64,000 nt of DNA from an uncultured Pelagibacteraceae bacterium (GTDB lineage Bacteria; Pseudomonadota; Alphaproteobacteria; Pelagibacterales; Pelagibacteraceae). The notes beneath the pieces are model-generated. The model was not told the DNA's origin and searched no databases. It worked only from the letters and a program-made list of their open reading frames with translations. The stretch lies in assembly GCA_902588965.1 (NCBI GenBank), contig CACIRD010000006.1, forward strand, positions 40,326-104,325, read 5' to 3'. Shown here one piece after another: positions 22,139-30,818 of the stretch (positions are counted from its first letter, which is position 1; each line of letters starts with the position of its first letter). Position numbers and translations under genes: made by a program.

Positions 22139-22845
22139 TGTCTTTTTTTGTTGGTAATCAAATGACAGCTGGATATGGACAAGGACCAGATATTATTAGT
22201 TCATGTTCAATAAAAGTAAATCGAGGTGAGATAGTTGCTATTCTTGGTCCTAACGGAGCTGGTAAATCAACAGCTATGAAAGCGATGCTTGGATTGCTAA
22301 AATTAAAGTCAGGTTCAGTTATACTAAATGGTGAAGATATTTCAAAGCTCTCACCACAAGATAGAGTTAAAAAGGGAATTTCTTTTGTTCCTCAAACAAA
22401 AAATGTTTTTGCCGAGTTAACGGTGAAAGAAAATTTAGAGGTCGGTGCTTTTTTAAGAGAAGATAATATTAATAACATTATAGATGAAATTTATGAATTG
22501 TTTCCAATCCTAAAAGAAAAAAGTTCACAAATAGTTGGACAATTATCCGGAGGTCAAAGACAACAAGTAGCGTTAGGAAGAGCGTTAATGATTAAACCTT
22601 CAGTTCTAATGCTGGATGAACCTACTGCTGGCGTATCTCCAATTGTTATGGATGAATTATTTCAACACATCTTAAGAGTAAAGAAAACAAATGTAGGAAT
22701 AATAATGGTTGAGCAAAATGCAAAACAAGCCTTAAGTATTTCGGATCGTGGTTATGTATTAGTGACAGGAGAAAATAAATTTGAAGGCTCAGGTGTAGAA
22801 TTGCTTAAAGACCCAGAAGTAAGAAGATCATTTTTAGGGGGATGA
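22138..22845 (+). CDS. livF: Branched-chain amino acid-type ABC transporter ATPase LivF
   Basis: The 235-residue ATPase has Walker A LGPNGAGKSTA, LSGGQRQQVALGRALM and LMLDEPTAGVSP, plus the LivF C-terminus LLKDPEVRRSFLGG. It pairs with LivG. Relatives serve branched-chain amino acids, amides or urea, and the sequence alone does not fix the substrate. Translation starts within the livG stop codon. Confidence 0.94.
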   Translation: MSFFVGNQMTAGYGQGPDIISSCSIKVNRGEIVAILGPNGAGKSTAMKAMLGLLKLKSGSVILNGEDISKLSPQDRVKKGISFVPQTKNVFAELTVKENLEVGAFLREDNINNIIDEIYELFPILKEKSSQIVGQLSGGQRQQVALGRALMIKPSVLMLDEPTAGVSPIVMDELFQHILRVKKTNVGIIMVEQNAKQALSISDRGYVLVTGENKFEGSGVELLKDPEVRRSFLGG

Positions 22846-22846
22846 A

Positions 22847-23857
22847 GTGGAATTTTTAAATGCTTTAGTTTTACTATTGAACTATACAATCATTCCAGCT
22901 GTTACTTATGGATCTCAATTAGCACTGGGAGCAATTTTTGTAACTTTGATTTATGGAGTTTTGAGATTTGCAAATTTTGCGACAGGAGACATGATGTCTT
23001 TTGGAACAATGTTTGCTGTTTTATTAACTTATTATTTTCAATCCATAGGAATAGGAATAGGTATTTTACCTACAGCATTAATAACACTTCCGTTTGCTAT
23101 AATTGCAATGATTTTTTATATGCTATTTATAGATAAATTTGTTTTTAAATACTACAGAGTTAGTAAAAGTGCCCCGGTCCAGTTAGCGATGGTAAGTGTT
23201 GGGGTAATGTTCGTTACTCAGGCAATAATAAGAATAATAATAGGACCATTTGATAGAAGATTTATGGATGGTGAAAAATTTATTCTTAAAGCGTCAGAAT
23301 TTAAAGAAATGACGGGTTTAAATGAAGGACTAACAATAAAATCTACTCAGGCTATAACAGTTGTGGTTACTATAGTTTTAGTCTCAATATTATTTTGGTT
23401 TTTAAACAAAACTAAAACGGGCACAAGTATGAGGGCTTATTCTGATAATGAAGATTTAGCATTATTGTCAGGTATAGATCCCAAAAAAATAGTAATGCTT
23501 ACATGGATTATAGCTGGATGTTTAGCAACCATCGGAGGAGTTTTGTATGGATTAGATAAAAGTTACAAACCATTTGTATACTTTAATAACATGCTTCCAA
23601 TTTTTGCAGCAGCTATAGTTGGTGGAATTGGCAACCCATTTGGTGCATTTTTAGGTGGATATGTAATAGCCTTTGCAGAAATTTTTGTTACTTATGCATA
23701 TAAAAAATTTTTTACTTATTTATTACCAGAATTTTTAGAACCAGATTCATTAGTTCAGTTGTTATCCACAGACTATAAATTTGCAGTCTCTTTTTCAATT
23801 TTAGTTATTGTATTATTATTTAGACCTTCGGGTATTTTTGAAGGAAAGAAGATATGA
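22847..23857 (+). CDS. livH: Liv-type ABC transporter permease LivH
   Basis: This 336-residue membrane protein starts at GTG (VEFLNALVLLLNYT), one base after livF. About eight hydrophobic helices include the LivH segment LIYGVLRFANFATGDMMSFG and the EAA-like LSGIDPKKIVMLTWIIAGCLATIGGVLYG. It forms the channel with LivM. The stop overlaps livM in ATGA. Confidence 0.93.
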   Translation: MEFLNALVLLLNYTIIPAVTYGSQLALGAIFVTLIYGVLRFANFATGDMMSFGTMFAVLLTYYFQSIGIGIGILPTALITLPFAIIAMIFYMLFIDKFVFKYYRVSKSAPVQLAMVSVGVMFVTQAIIRIIIGPFDRRFMDGEKFILKASEFKEMTGLNEGLTIKSTQAITVVVTIVLVSILFWFLNKTKTGTSMRAYSDNEDLALLSGIDPKKIVMLTWIIAGCLATIGGVLYGLDKSYKPFVYFNNMLPIFAAAIVGGIGNPFGAFLGGYVIAFAEIFVTYAYKKFFTYLLPEFLEPDSLVQLLSTDYKFAVSFSILVIVLLFRPSGIFEGKKI

Positions 23858-25224
23858 GAAATTATCTTAATATAATCACAGCATATTCTATAATGTTATT
23901 TTTAATTATTATAGTTGGAATCTTTCAATCCTGGTCAATAGCATTATCTATTCTTAATTATTGCTTAATTTCTGCTGTTATGACAATGGGGGCCAATATA
24001 CAATGGGGTTATGCTGGTTTAATTAACTTTGGTATTATGGGTTATACAGCTTTAGGTGGTTTAGCTGTTGTATTAGTTTCAGTTGCGCCTGTCCCTGAAG
24101 CTTGGAGTGCTGGCGGGGCCAATATGCTAATAAGTTTATTTTTGATTATAGCTCTAGTTTTTAGTATTAGACTTATTCTAAAAAAATATAAAAATAATAA
24201 ATATAAAAATTATTTAATTGCTTTAACAATAATTTTAGGAATAATTTTAATCAGAATTATTGCCTCTCATGGAATAGAAGCTATTGAGGCAGTAAATCCT
24301 GCCAAAACAGGTTTTCTAGGAGGTCTTGGAATGCCAGTTTTGTTTTCTTGGATTGTAGGCGCATTATTTGCTGCAGGACTTGCATTTGTTATTGGAAAAA
24401 TCGCTCTTGGATTAAGAGCTGACTACCTGGCAATCGCAACATTATTAATTGCTGAAATAGTAGTATCAATAATAAAACACGAGGATTGGTTAGCAAGAGG
24501 TGTTAAAAACGTTATTGGTTTAAAAAGGCCTGTCCCATATGAGATCAATTTACAAACATCCCCATGGTTTATAAATTTAATTGAAAAACTAAATCAAGGA
24601 AAATTAAATTTAGTAAGTTCTTTTGCAGAAAAAAAAGATTTATTAAATCAATTAGTTATTGATGCATCATCAGTTTATGTAAAATTATGTATGACAGGAC
24701 TTTTTTTAACTGTTGTAATTATTTTACTCATTATTACCCAAAAAGCTCTTTATTCTCCATGGGGAAGAAAAATGAGAGCAATAAGAGACAATGAAACAGC
24801 TGCAGGCGCAATGGGAAAAAATGTTGTAAAAGAACATTTATTAATTTTTATATTAGGATCAGCAATCGTTGGACTAGCAGGCGCGATGATGGTAACTAAT
24901 GATGGATTATTTACTCCAGGAAGCTACAGGCCAATGAGATATACATTTGTTATATGGGTAATGGTGATAGTCGGAGGTACTGGAAATAATTTTGGAGCAA
25001 TACTAGGAGGTTTTGTAGTATGGTTTTTATGGGTTGAAGCAGCACCTATTGCTCTTTTTTTAATAAACTTTTTTACAGCACATTTAGATGAAACTAATGC
25101 AATAAAGGCTCATTTAGTTGAAAGTGCTCCTTACTTTAGGTTTTTAATGATTGGAGTTGGACTGTTAGTAATAATGAGATATCGTCCTAAAGGATTGATA
25201 CCAGAAAAAATAAATATTAAATAG
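23854..25224 (+). CDS. livM: Liv-type ABC transporter permease LivM
   Basis: The 456-residue membrane protein has the family core GLRADYLAIATLLIAEIV, RAIRDNETAAGAMG and GTGNNFGAILGGFVVWFLW. It is long for LivM because of an inserted loop near residues 225-285 (IEKLNQGKLNLVSSFAEKKD). The first Met lies in the ATGA overlap with livH. The matching solute-binding protein is not next in line but on the opposite strand at 27111-28292. Confidence 0.92.
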   Translation: MRNYLNIITAYSIMLFLIIIVGIFQSWSIALSILNYCLISAVMTMGANIQWGYAGLINFGIMGYTALGGLAVVLVSVAPVPEAWSAGGANMLISLFLIIALVFSIRLILKKYKNNKYKNYLIALTIILGIILIRIIASHGIEAIEAVNPAKTGFLGGLGMPVLFSWIVGALFAAGLAFVIGKIALGLRADYLAIATLLIAEIVVSIIKHEDWLARGVKNVIGLKRPVPYEINLQTSPWFINLIEKLNQGKLNLVSSFAEKKDLLNQLVIDASSVYVKLCMTGLFLTVVIILLIITQKALYSPWGRKMRAIRDNETAAGAMGKNVVKEHLLIFILGSAIVGLAGAMMVTNDGLFTPGSYRPMRYTFVIWVMVIVGGTGNNFGAILGGFVVWFLWVEAAPIALFLINFFTAHLDETNAIKAHLVESAPYFRFLMIGVGLLVIMRYRPKGLIPEKINIK

Positions 25225-25227
25225 AAT

Positions 25228-25296
25228 ATGAAATATATTTTACTTGGAATGGCTTTAGCATTTGCAATGTATTTAAGTGATAAATACATCTTTTGA
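25228..25296 (+). CDS. Candidate 22-residue hydrophobic small protein
   Basis: A short ORF begins ATG three bases after livM and reads MKYILLGMALAFAMYLS then four polar or aromatic residues, ending with TGA that overlaps the ATG of the next gene (TGATG). It is one predicted membrane helix. The tight spacing on both sides means removing it would leave a 71-base gap in an otherwise gapless operon. It could be a real small membrane protein or serve only to couple translation. I know no family for it. Confidence 0.4.
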   Translation: MKYILLGMALAFAMYLSDKYIF

Positions 25297-26459
25297 TGAA
25301 TAAAAACCTTTTATTATTAGCTATAAGCCAAATCTTTAGTTTTACAGCAGCTCCTGTAACAGTTTTTTTAAGTGGAATTATTGGTTCTCAAATAAGCCCT
25401 TTAAAATCTCTATCTACTTTACCTATGTCGATATCTGTAGTGGGTATAGCAATAGGAGCGATCATTGCAACTAAAGCAATGAGTTTAATAGGAAGAAAGG
25501 CAGGTTTCATTGCCGCTTCTATAGGAAATTTTTTAGCCTCATTGTTAGCGGCTTATTCGATAATGGATCAAAACTTTATTTTATTTTGTTTTGCAAATTT
25601 TTTTATTGGAGTTGGTATGGCATTTACACACCAATATCGTTTTGCTGCAGCAGAGAGTGTTGAAATAAATAAAGTGCCAAAAGCAATTTCTATAATTTTA
25701 TTAGGTGGAATTGTTTCAGCATTTTTAGGACCAAGCATGGCAAATTATGGAAAAGATATTGTCACCGATCAATTGTATGTTGGATCTTATTTGTCACTTG
25801 CTATTTTAACTATTATACCGGCGATTTTGTTTTTATTTTATGAAAATACATCAAAATTAGAGTCTAATATAAAAAGTTCAGGAAGAAGTTTTTTAGAACT
25901 AATTTCGCAACCTAGATTTTTACAGGCACTGATAGCATCGGCATTTGGATATGCTATAATGACACTTTTGATGACGGCAACTCCATTAAGCATGCATGTA
26001 ATGGAAAAAATGAGTCTAAGTAAAACAGGTTTGGTTATACAGTTTCATGTTGTAGCAATGTTTCTACCATCTTTGATAACTGGAAATTTAATTAAAAAAT
26101 TTGGTCATAGCAACATAATGTATGCTGGTGTATTTCTTTACAGCATAACTGTAGTAGCAAGTTTTTTTGATCAAACTTTTTTTAATTACTTGTTTTCATT
26201 AGTTTTTTTAGGTTTTGGATGGAATTTTTTATTTATATCTGGCACTAGCTTACTAGCTCTTACTTATAAAGAAGAAGAAAAATTTAAAGCTCAGGGTTTA
26301 AATGATTTTATCGTATTTAGTGTACATGCTTTAGGAAGTTTATCAGCTGGAATTTTGATTGTGCTTACTAGTTGGAAAATAATGAATTTAATATGTATAC
26401 CTCTTATGATTTTAATTGTTGCAACTACCCTAAGAGCTGAATTGCTCAGTAAAAAATGA
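25296..26459 (+). CDS. Major facilitator superfamily transporter
   Basis: The 387-residue protein has twelve likely transmembrane helices and the loop motif MSLIGRKAGFIAASIGNFLAS between helices 2 and 3, which is MFS motif A. I prefer ATG 25296, overlapping the small ORF stop, over TTG 25293. The substrate is unknown. Placement between livM and a LysE-type exporter suggests an amino-acid-related or efflux role. It overlaps the next gene in ATGA. Confidence 0.85.
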   Translation: MNKNLLLLAISQIFSFTAAPVTVFLSGIIGSQISPLKSLSTLPMSISVVGIAIGAIIATKAMSLIGRKAGFIAASIGNFLASLLAAYSIMDQNFILFCFANFFIGVGMAFTHQYRFAAAESVEINKVPKAISIILLGGIVSAFLGPSMANYGKDIVTDQLYVGSYLSLAILTIIPAILFLFYENTSKLESNIKSSGRSFLELISQPRFLQALIASAFGYAIMTLLMTATPLSMHVMEKMSLSKTGLVIQFHVVAMFLPSLITGNLIKKFGHSNIMYAGVFLYSITVVASFFDQTFFNYLFSLVFLGFGWNFLFISGTSLLALTYKEEEKFKAQGLNDFIVFSVHALGSLSAGILIVLTSWKIMNLICIPLMILIVATTLRAELLSKK

Positions 26460-27064
26460 GTTTTCTATTACTGGGTTTTTTCACCAGTCTAAGTTTAATA
26501 TTAGCAATTGGAGCTCAAAATATATTTGTAATAGAACAAGGTTTAAAAAAGCAATATATATTTATTGTATGTCTGATTTGTGCAATATCAGACCTTTTAT
26601 TAATTTTTTTAGGGATTTTTTTATTTCATTATTTCAGTAATTTTTTTTCTTCTTTATTAGAATTAATTTTAAATGTTTTTTTAATACTATTCTTAACATA
26701 TTTTATATGGACCAAGATTAAAACAATTAATCAAGAAATTAAAATAAATTCTAAAGTTGATAAAAAATATTTATTTCAAACTATTTTTAAAACTTTAAGT
26801 TTTACATATTTGAATCCACATGTTTATTCCGATACTGTTTTTTTTCTTGGTAATTTTTCAAAATCTTTTGAGATTAATGATAAATTATTATTTGGAATTG
26901 GAGCTTCTTTAGCTTCATTTATATTTTTTTTTGTATTGGGATATTTATCTAAATATTTATCTAAATATTTAGTGAGTAAAAAAATATGGAAAATAATTAA
27001 TATTTTAATTATTATATTTATGTTTTTTTTAATTTTTTATGTTTTAACAAATATATTTAAATAA
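26456..27064 (+). CDS. LysE/ArgO-family amino acid exporter
   Basis: The 202-residue protein has about six helices and the family signature LAIGAQNIFVIEQGLKKQY near residues 16-34, plus LNPHVYSDTVFFLG. This is the LysE/ArgO type that exports basic amino acids. It may vent excess amino acids imported by the upstream Liv system. A 12-base repeat near 26941-26965 encodes YLSKYLSKYLV. It converges with the livJ-like gene across a shared terminator region. Confidence 0.88.
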   Translation: MSFLLLGFFTSLSLILAIGAQNIFVIEQGLKKQYIFIVCLICAISDLLLIFLGIFLFHYFSNFFSSLLELILNVFLILFLTYFIWTKIKTINQEIKINSKVDKKYLFQTIFKTLSFTYLNPHVYSDTVFFLGNFSKSFEINDKLLFGIGASLASFIFFFVLGYLSKYLSKYLVSKKIWKIINILIIIFMFFLIFYVLTNIFK

Positions 27065-27094
27065 AAAAACCTCAGCAGTAAAAACTGCTGAGGT
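27062..27094 (-). terminator. Intrinsic terminator of the Liv-type binding protein gene
   Basis: ACCTCAGCAG (27069-27078) pairs with CTGCTGAGGT (27085-27094) around a six-base loop. Read on the minus strand the stem is followed by TTTTTTTAT, so it mainly ends the 28292-27111 gene. On the plus strand the flank is weaker, but the stem may still stop LysE transcription. Confidence 0.9.
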
Positions 27095-27110
27095 CTATAA
27101 ATTTCAAAGA

Positions 27111-28292
27111 TTATCTTTGTTTTTTAGTTTTAAATTTTCCACCTCTGATTTCTTTTTCTAAAAAAGACCCAAAAGCTTCACCTACTTCTGTAAATTCTAC
27201 AGCTGTAGCACCTTCATAGTTTATTGCCTTTCCTTTAGCTAAAAGCTCTAAACCTTTTTTTAGCTGACCCGGATAAATTTTTGTTCCAGGAGCATTAGCA
27301 ACAGACATAACATTTTTTTGAATAGTAGCTCTATCTGCTTTTCCACCTGCTTGCATAGCTAAAGTAATTAGTGCAGCTGCATCATATGATTCACCAGTGT
27401 ATGGACCAGAAGAGTCTATTCCACCTGCTTTTGCAACTTTAGCAAATACTCCAGCTCCTTTTCCAGTTGAACCTGGTAGAGAACCAAAAGATTTATTTAA
27501 ATCTTTTCCAAAAGCATCAGTTAATGAATCCCCAATCATTCCGTCTGATAGTATGAATTTATCAAAAGCACCAGAGTCTAGAGATCCTTGAATAATACCT
27601 TTTCCACCTTGGTCCAGGTAACCAATTACCGCAACTGCATCTCCACCTGCAGAAGCCAAAGTTGCAACTTCAGCAGAGTAATCTGCTTTTCCATCTTCAT
27701 GAGCAGTTACTGTAGTAACTTTTATCCCATGCGCTTTTGCAGCTGCAGCATAAACATCTGCCAAACCTTTTCCGTAATCATTGTTTGTATATGTTACTGC
27801 TACACTTTTTACACCTCTGTCTCTAGTAATATCAGCCAGTATTTGTCCTCCTCTTGCATCTGATGGTGCAGTTCTGAAGAAATATCCTTTGTCTGCTAAA
27901 TCAGTCAATCCAGGAGAAGTAGCAGATGGTGAAATCATGACAACTCCATTAGGCACAGCTACGTTTGTAGCAATTGCCCCAGTAACTCCCGAGCAGTCTG
28001 CGCCCATAATTGCAACCACACCAGCAGAAACTAATCCTTCTGCAGCGGATGTTGCGGCAGCAGAGTCCACACATGTTGAGTCAGCTCTAGTCACGCTTAT
28101 TTTTTTACCACCCAGCAAAGCACCAGAGTCTGAAGCTTCTTTAAAAGCTAATTCAGCTGAACCAGCCATTGCCGGTGTAAGAGACTCAATAGGACCAGTA
28201 AATCCCAAAATGATTCCCATTTTAATATCTGCAAATGTATTTGTTGACATTGTCGAAACAAACAAAAAAGCAGCTAAGATTATTTTTTTCAT
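27111..28292 (-). CDS. livJ: Branched-chain amino acid-type ABC transporter substrate-binding protein
   Basis: The 393-residue protein has a signal peptide (MKKIILAAFLFVSTMSTNTFA) and the Peripla_BP_6 fold, starting IKMGIILGFTGPIESLTPAMA, with GVVAIMGADCSGVTGAIA and VAVTYTNNDYGKGLADVY. It captures the ligand in the periplasm for the Liv permease, most likely livGFHM nearby. Two cysteines (STC and ADC) may form a disulfide. The gene avoids TTA/CTA/TCA-type codons and leaves long antisense frames, a sign of strong codon selection. A terminator follows it. The exact amino acid or amide ligand is not evident. Confidence 0.92.
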   Translation of the reverse strand: MKKIILAAFLFVSTMSTNTFADIKMGIILGFTGPIESLTPAMAGSAELAFKEASDSGALLGGKKISVTRADSTCVDSAAATSAAEGLVSAGVVAIMGADCSGVTGAIATNVAVPNGVVMISPSATSPGLTDLADKGYFFRTAPSDARGGQILADITRDRGVKSVAVTYTNNDYGKGLADVYAAAAKAHGIKVTTVTAHEDGKADYSAEVATLASAGGDAVAVIGYLDQGGKGIIQGSLDSGAFDKFILSDGMIGDSLTDAFGKDLNKSFGSLPGSTGKGAGVFAKVAKAGGIDSSGPYTGESYDAAALITLAMQAGGKADRATIQKNVMSVANAPGTKIYPGQLKKGLELLAKGKAINYEGATAVEFTEVGEAFGSFLEKEIRGGKFKTKKQR

Positions 28293-28392
28293 TTTACCTC
28301 TATTTTTGTTATCAATTTATAAAAAGTCGATTTAATGATGATTAAATTGGTTTTTCAATAGCAAAATTGCGCTGGCAAATAGAGGGATTTTA

Positions 28393-28431
28393 ATGGAATA
28401 TGTAAATAAAATAGAATTATTGAATGATTAA
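28393..28431 (+). other. Possible leader ORF (12 codons) overlapping the aminotransferase start
   Basis: An ATG at 28393 lies five bases after a good ribosome site GAGGGA (28382-28387). It encodes MEYVNKIELLND and stops at TAA overlapping the aminotransferase ATG (28424). The aminotransferase itself has no ribosome site. A short translated leader could couple or gate its translation. Only the layout supports this. Confidence 0.3.
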
Positions 28432-29653
28432 AGACGAAGTAAATAAATTAAAACCATCTTCCACACTATTAATAAATGAAGAGTCTAAAAAGTTAGAAAA
28501 AGAGGGAAAAAGAATATTTAAATTTGGTTTTGGTCAATCTCCATTTGATATACCTAAGAGTATTACAGCTGAGCTTAAAAATAATTCTCATCAAAATAAA
28601 TATTTACCAATGCAGGGATTATTAGAACTAAGAAAAGCTGTAGCAAAATATACATCAAAGAAAAAAAATTATAAATATAAAGACGAAAATGTGATTATCG
28701 GCCCAGGTACAAAAGAGCTTATGTTTTTGTTAAATATTCTTTTTGAAGGTGATATAATATTACCAGCACCTAGTTGGGTATCTTATGAACCACAAGCAAT
28801 TCTTGGAAGAAATAAAGTTCATTGGATAAATACTAAAATAGAGAATAATTGGTTTCCAACTGCCGATGAAATAGAAAAAATTATCACTCAAAATAAAGAA
28901 AAGAATTATCTTTTATTTATTAACTCACCAAATAATCCTTCAGGGCAAATATGTAAAAACTTAAAAGAGATAGCTTTGATAGTAAAAAAATATAAAGTTA
29001 TAGTGTTATCAGATGAAATTTATTCTGAGCTCAGTTTTAATAAAGATTTCAAATCAATCTCAGAGTTCTGCCCAGAAAAAACAATTATAAGCACAGGTTT
29101 AAGTAAATGGTGTGCTGCAGGAGGGTGGAGACTTGGCCACTTTATAATTCCCGATAATCTAAATGAAATTAAAATAAAACTTAGTGTTCTCGCAAGTGAA
29201 ACATTTTCATCGGTAAGTTCTCCAATTCAATATGCTGCTATTTCAGCATATGAGAAAGATCATTCTAATTATATAAATATTTGTAATAATATACTTAAGA
29301 GTATTGGGGAATATGTCTATAGTAATTTAAAATCAAACAATGTTATTGTTAATAAACCTGAAGGTGGATTTTACATAATGCCTGAATTTTTAAACAAAAA
29401 TTTCACTAGCTCAAGTGAGATGTGCAAAAACTTATTAGAAAAAACTGGAGTTGCTCTTTTGCCTGGATCTAATTTTGGAATTTCTAAAAATAAAATGATC
29501 GCAAGATTAAGTTTTACTGATTTTAATGGAGAGAGTTTCATGCAACAAGTTAATAAAAGCAAAGATATTGATTTCAATATAATAAGTAAATATGCACCAA
29601 ACATTATTGAGGGTACAAAAAGATTAAAAGAGTGGGCAGAATCAGCAAAATAA
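28424..29653 (+). CDS. Class I/II PLP-dependent aminotransferase
   Basis: The 409-residue protein has fold-type I features: INSPNNPSGQICKN, VLSDEIYSELSF, and the PLP lysine Lys228 in STGLSKWCAAGGWRLGH. It is closest in look to aspartate/tyrosine-type aminotransferases (AspC-like). The substrate specificity is not readable. It is divergent from the Liv-type binding protein gene and is followed by an 85-base gap before the TRAP genes. The possible leader ORF in front may control its translation. Confidence 0.88.
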   Translation: MIKDEVNKLKPSSTLLINEESKKLEKEGKRIFKFGFGQSPFDIPKSITAELKNNSHQNKYLPMQGLLELRKAVAKYTSKKKNYKYKDENVIIGPGTKELMFLLNILFEGDIILPAPSWVSYEPQAILGRNKVHWINTKIENNWFPTADEIEKIITQNKEKNYLLFINSPNNPSGQICKNLKEIALIVKKYKVIVLSDEIYSELSFNKDFKSISEFCPEKTIISTGLSKWCAAGGWRLGHFIIPDNLNEIKIKLSVLASETFSSVSSPIQYAAISAYEKDHSNYINICNNILKSIGEYVYSNLKSNNVIVNKPEGGFYIMPEFLNKNFTSSSEMCKNLLEKTGVALLPGSNFGISKNKMIARLSFTDFNGESFMQQVNKSKDIDFNIISKYAPNIIEGTKRLKEWAESAK

Positions 29654-29738
29654 ACCTAAAAAGAACTATTGCTAGCTAGACTCGAATATTAGATTTTTGC
29701 TAAAATACTAATATAAAAAACAGTACAAGAGGGGGAAA

Positions 29739-30743
29739 ATGAAAAAAATAATATCAATCCTATCGAGTGCTCTATTACTTTTTGTTGCAACTTTATCTTT
29801 AAGTAGTGTAGCAAAATCTGCAGAGTTTTTTACGATAGGGACAGGCGGACCAACTGGAGTTTACTTCCAAACTGGTAACGCTATATGTAAAATGTTGCAT
29901 AAGTCAGCAATCAGTAAAGAACATGGTAGAAAAAAAGGATCTGCCAAAGCTTACAGATGTACTGCTCCATCAACTGGAGGATCTAATTATAACATTGGTC
30001 AAATCAAAGATGGTGAGTTTCAATTTGGTGTAGCACAATCTGACTGGCAATTTCATGCTGTCAACGGTTCAAGTAAATGGGAAGGAAAAAAGTTTTCTAA
30101 TTTGAGAGCAGTTTTTTCAGTTCATAACGAACCTTTTCAAATTTGGGCAAGAAAAAAAGCTAAAGTAAAAGATTTTAAAGGTCTAAAAGGAAAGGTTGTT
30201 AATATAGGTAACCCAGGTTCTGGACAAAGAGGAACCATGGAAGAACTAATGAAAGCTATGGGAGTCGATAATGGTTACTTTAAATCAGTAACAGAATTAA
30301 CTTCATCTGAACAAGTAAAAGCACTATGTGATGGAAAAATAGATGCATTTGGATATTCAGTAGGGTTTCCAAATGGAGCTATGGAGCAAGCAGCTACTTG
30401 TGGTGCAAAAGCACTTCCTATTAATTTAGTGGGAGGACCAGTTCAAGGGTTAATTGATGGAGCAGATTACTACGCTGCAGCAACTATTCCAGCTGGAACT
30501 TACACAGGACAGAAAAAAGATGTAACAACTTTTGGTGTAAAAGCTACTGTTGTAACTAGTGCAGATGTTTCAGAAGAACTTGTTTATTTAGTAACAAAGG
30601 CTGTATTCGAAAATTTTGATGATTTTAGAAAACAGCACCCAGCTTTTGGGCCTTTGGAAAAGAAAAATATGATAGCTGACGGTTTGTCAGCTCCATTACA
30701 TCCAGGTGCTATTAAATATTACAAAGAAGCTGGATTAATGTAA
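29739..30743 (+). CDS. TAXI-family TRAP transporter solute-binding protein
   Basis: The 334-residue secreted protein (signal cut near AKSA) has the TAXI opening FTIGTGGPTGVYFQTGNAIC and GNPGSGQRGTMEELMKAMG. A GAGGGGG ribosome site precedes the ATG. TAXI proteins deliver ligands, often glutamate or other carboxylates, to 12-TM TRAP permeases driven by ion gradients. Cysteines at CKML, CTAPST, CDGK and TCGA are unusually many for a periplasmic SAR11 protein. A terminator follows before the permease gene, favouring excess binding protein. Confidence 0.93.
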   Translation: MKKIISILSSALLLFVATLSLSSVAKSAEFFTIGTGGPTGVYFQTGNAICKMLHKSAISKEHGRKKGSAKAYRCTAPSTGGSNYNIGQIKDGEFQFGVAQSDWQFHAVNGSSKWEGKKFSNLRAVFSVHNEPFQIWARKKAKVKDFKGLKGKVVNIGNPGSGQRGTMEELMKAMGVDNGYFKSVTELTSSEQVKALCDGKIDAFGYSVGFPNGAMEQAATCGAKALPINLVGGPVQGLIDGADYYAAATIPAGTYTGQKKDVTTFGVKATVVTSADVSEELVYLVTKAVFENFDDFRKQHPAFGPLEKKNMIADGLSAPLHPGAIKYYKEAGLM

Positions 30744-30764
30744 TTTAACCTTAAATTAAATTCT

Positions 30765-30796
30765 AAAAAGGCCCAATATTAGTTGGGCCTTTTTTT
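30765..30796 (+). terminator. Intrinsic terminator between TAXI binding protein and TRAP permease
   Basis: AAAAAGGCCCAA, loop TATTAG, then TTGGGCCTTTTTTT form a stem with a T-run 22 bases before the permease ATG. Partial read-through would give much more binding protein than permease. Confidence 0.92.
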
Positions 30797-30818
30797 ATTG
30801 TAGAGTATCATCTCTATT

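Noticed and set aside
26941..26965. 12-base tandem repeat in the LysE-type gene as a mobile or regulatory repeat
   Set aside because: Only two units, in frame, encoding YLSKYLSKYLV; simple coding repetition in AT-rich DNA.
27588..28335. Long plus-strand ORFs (91 and 184 codons) over the Liv-type binding protein gene
   Set aside because: They are antisense to a clear secreted binding protein. The lack of stops comes from its biased codon use; the translations have no protein-like features or ribosome sites.
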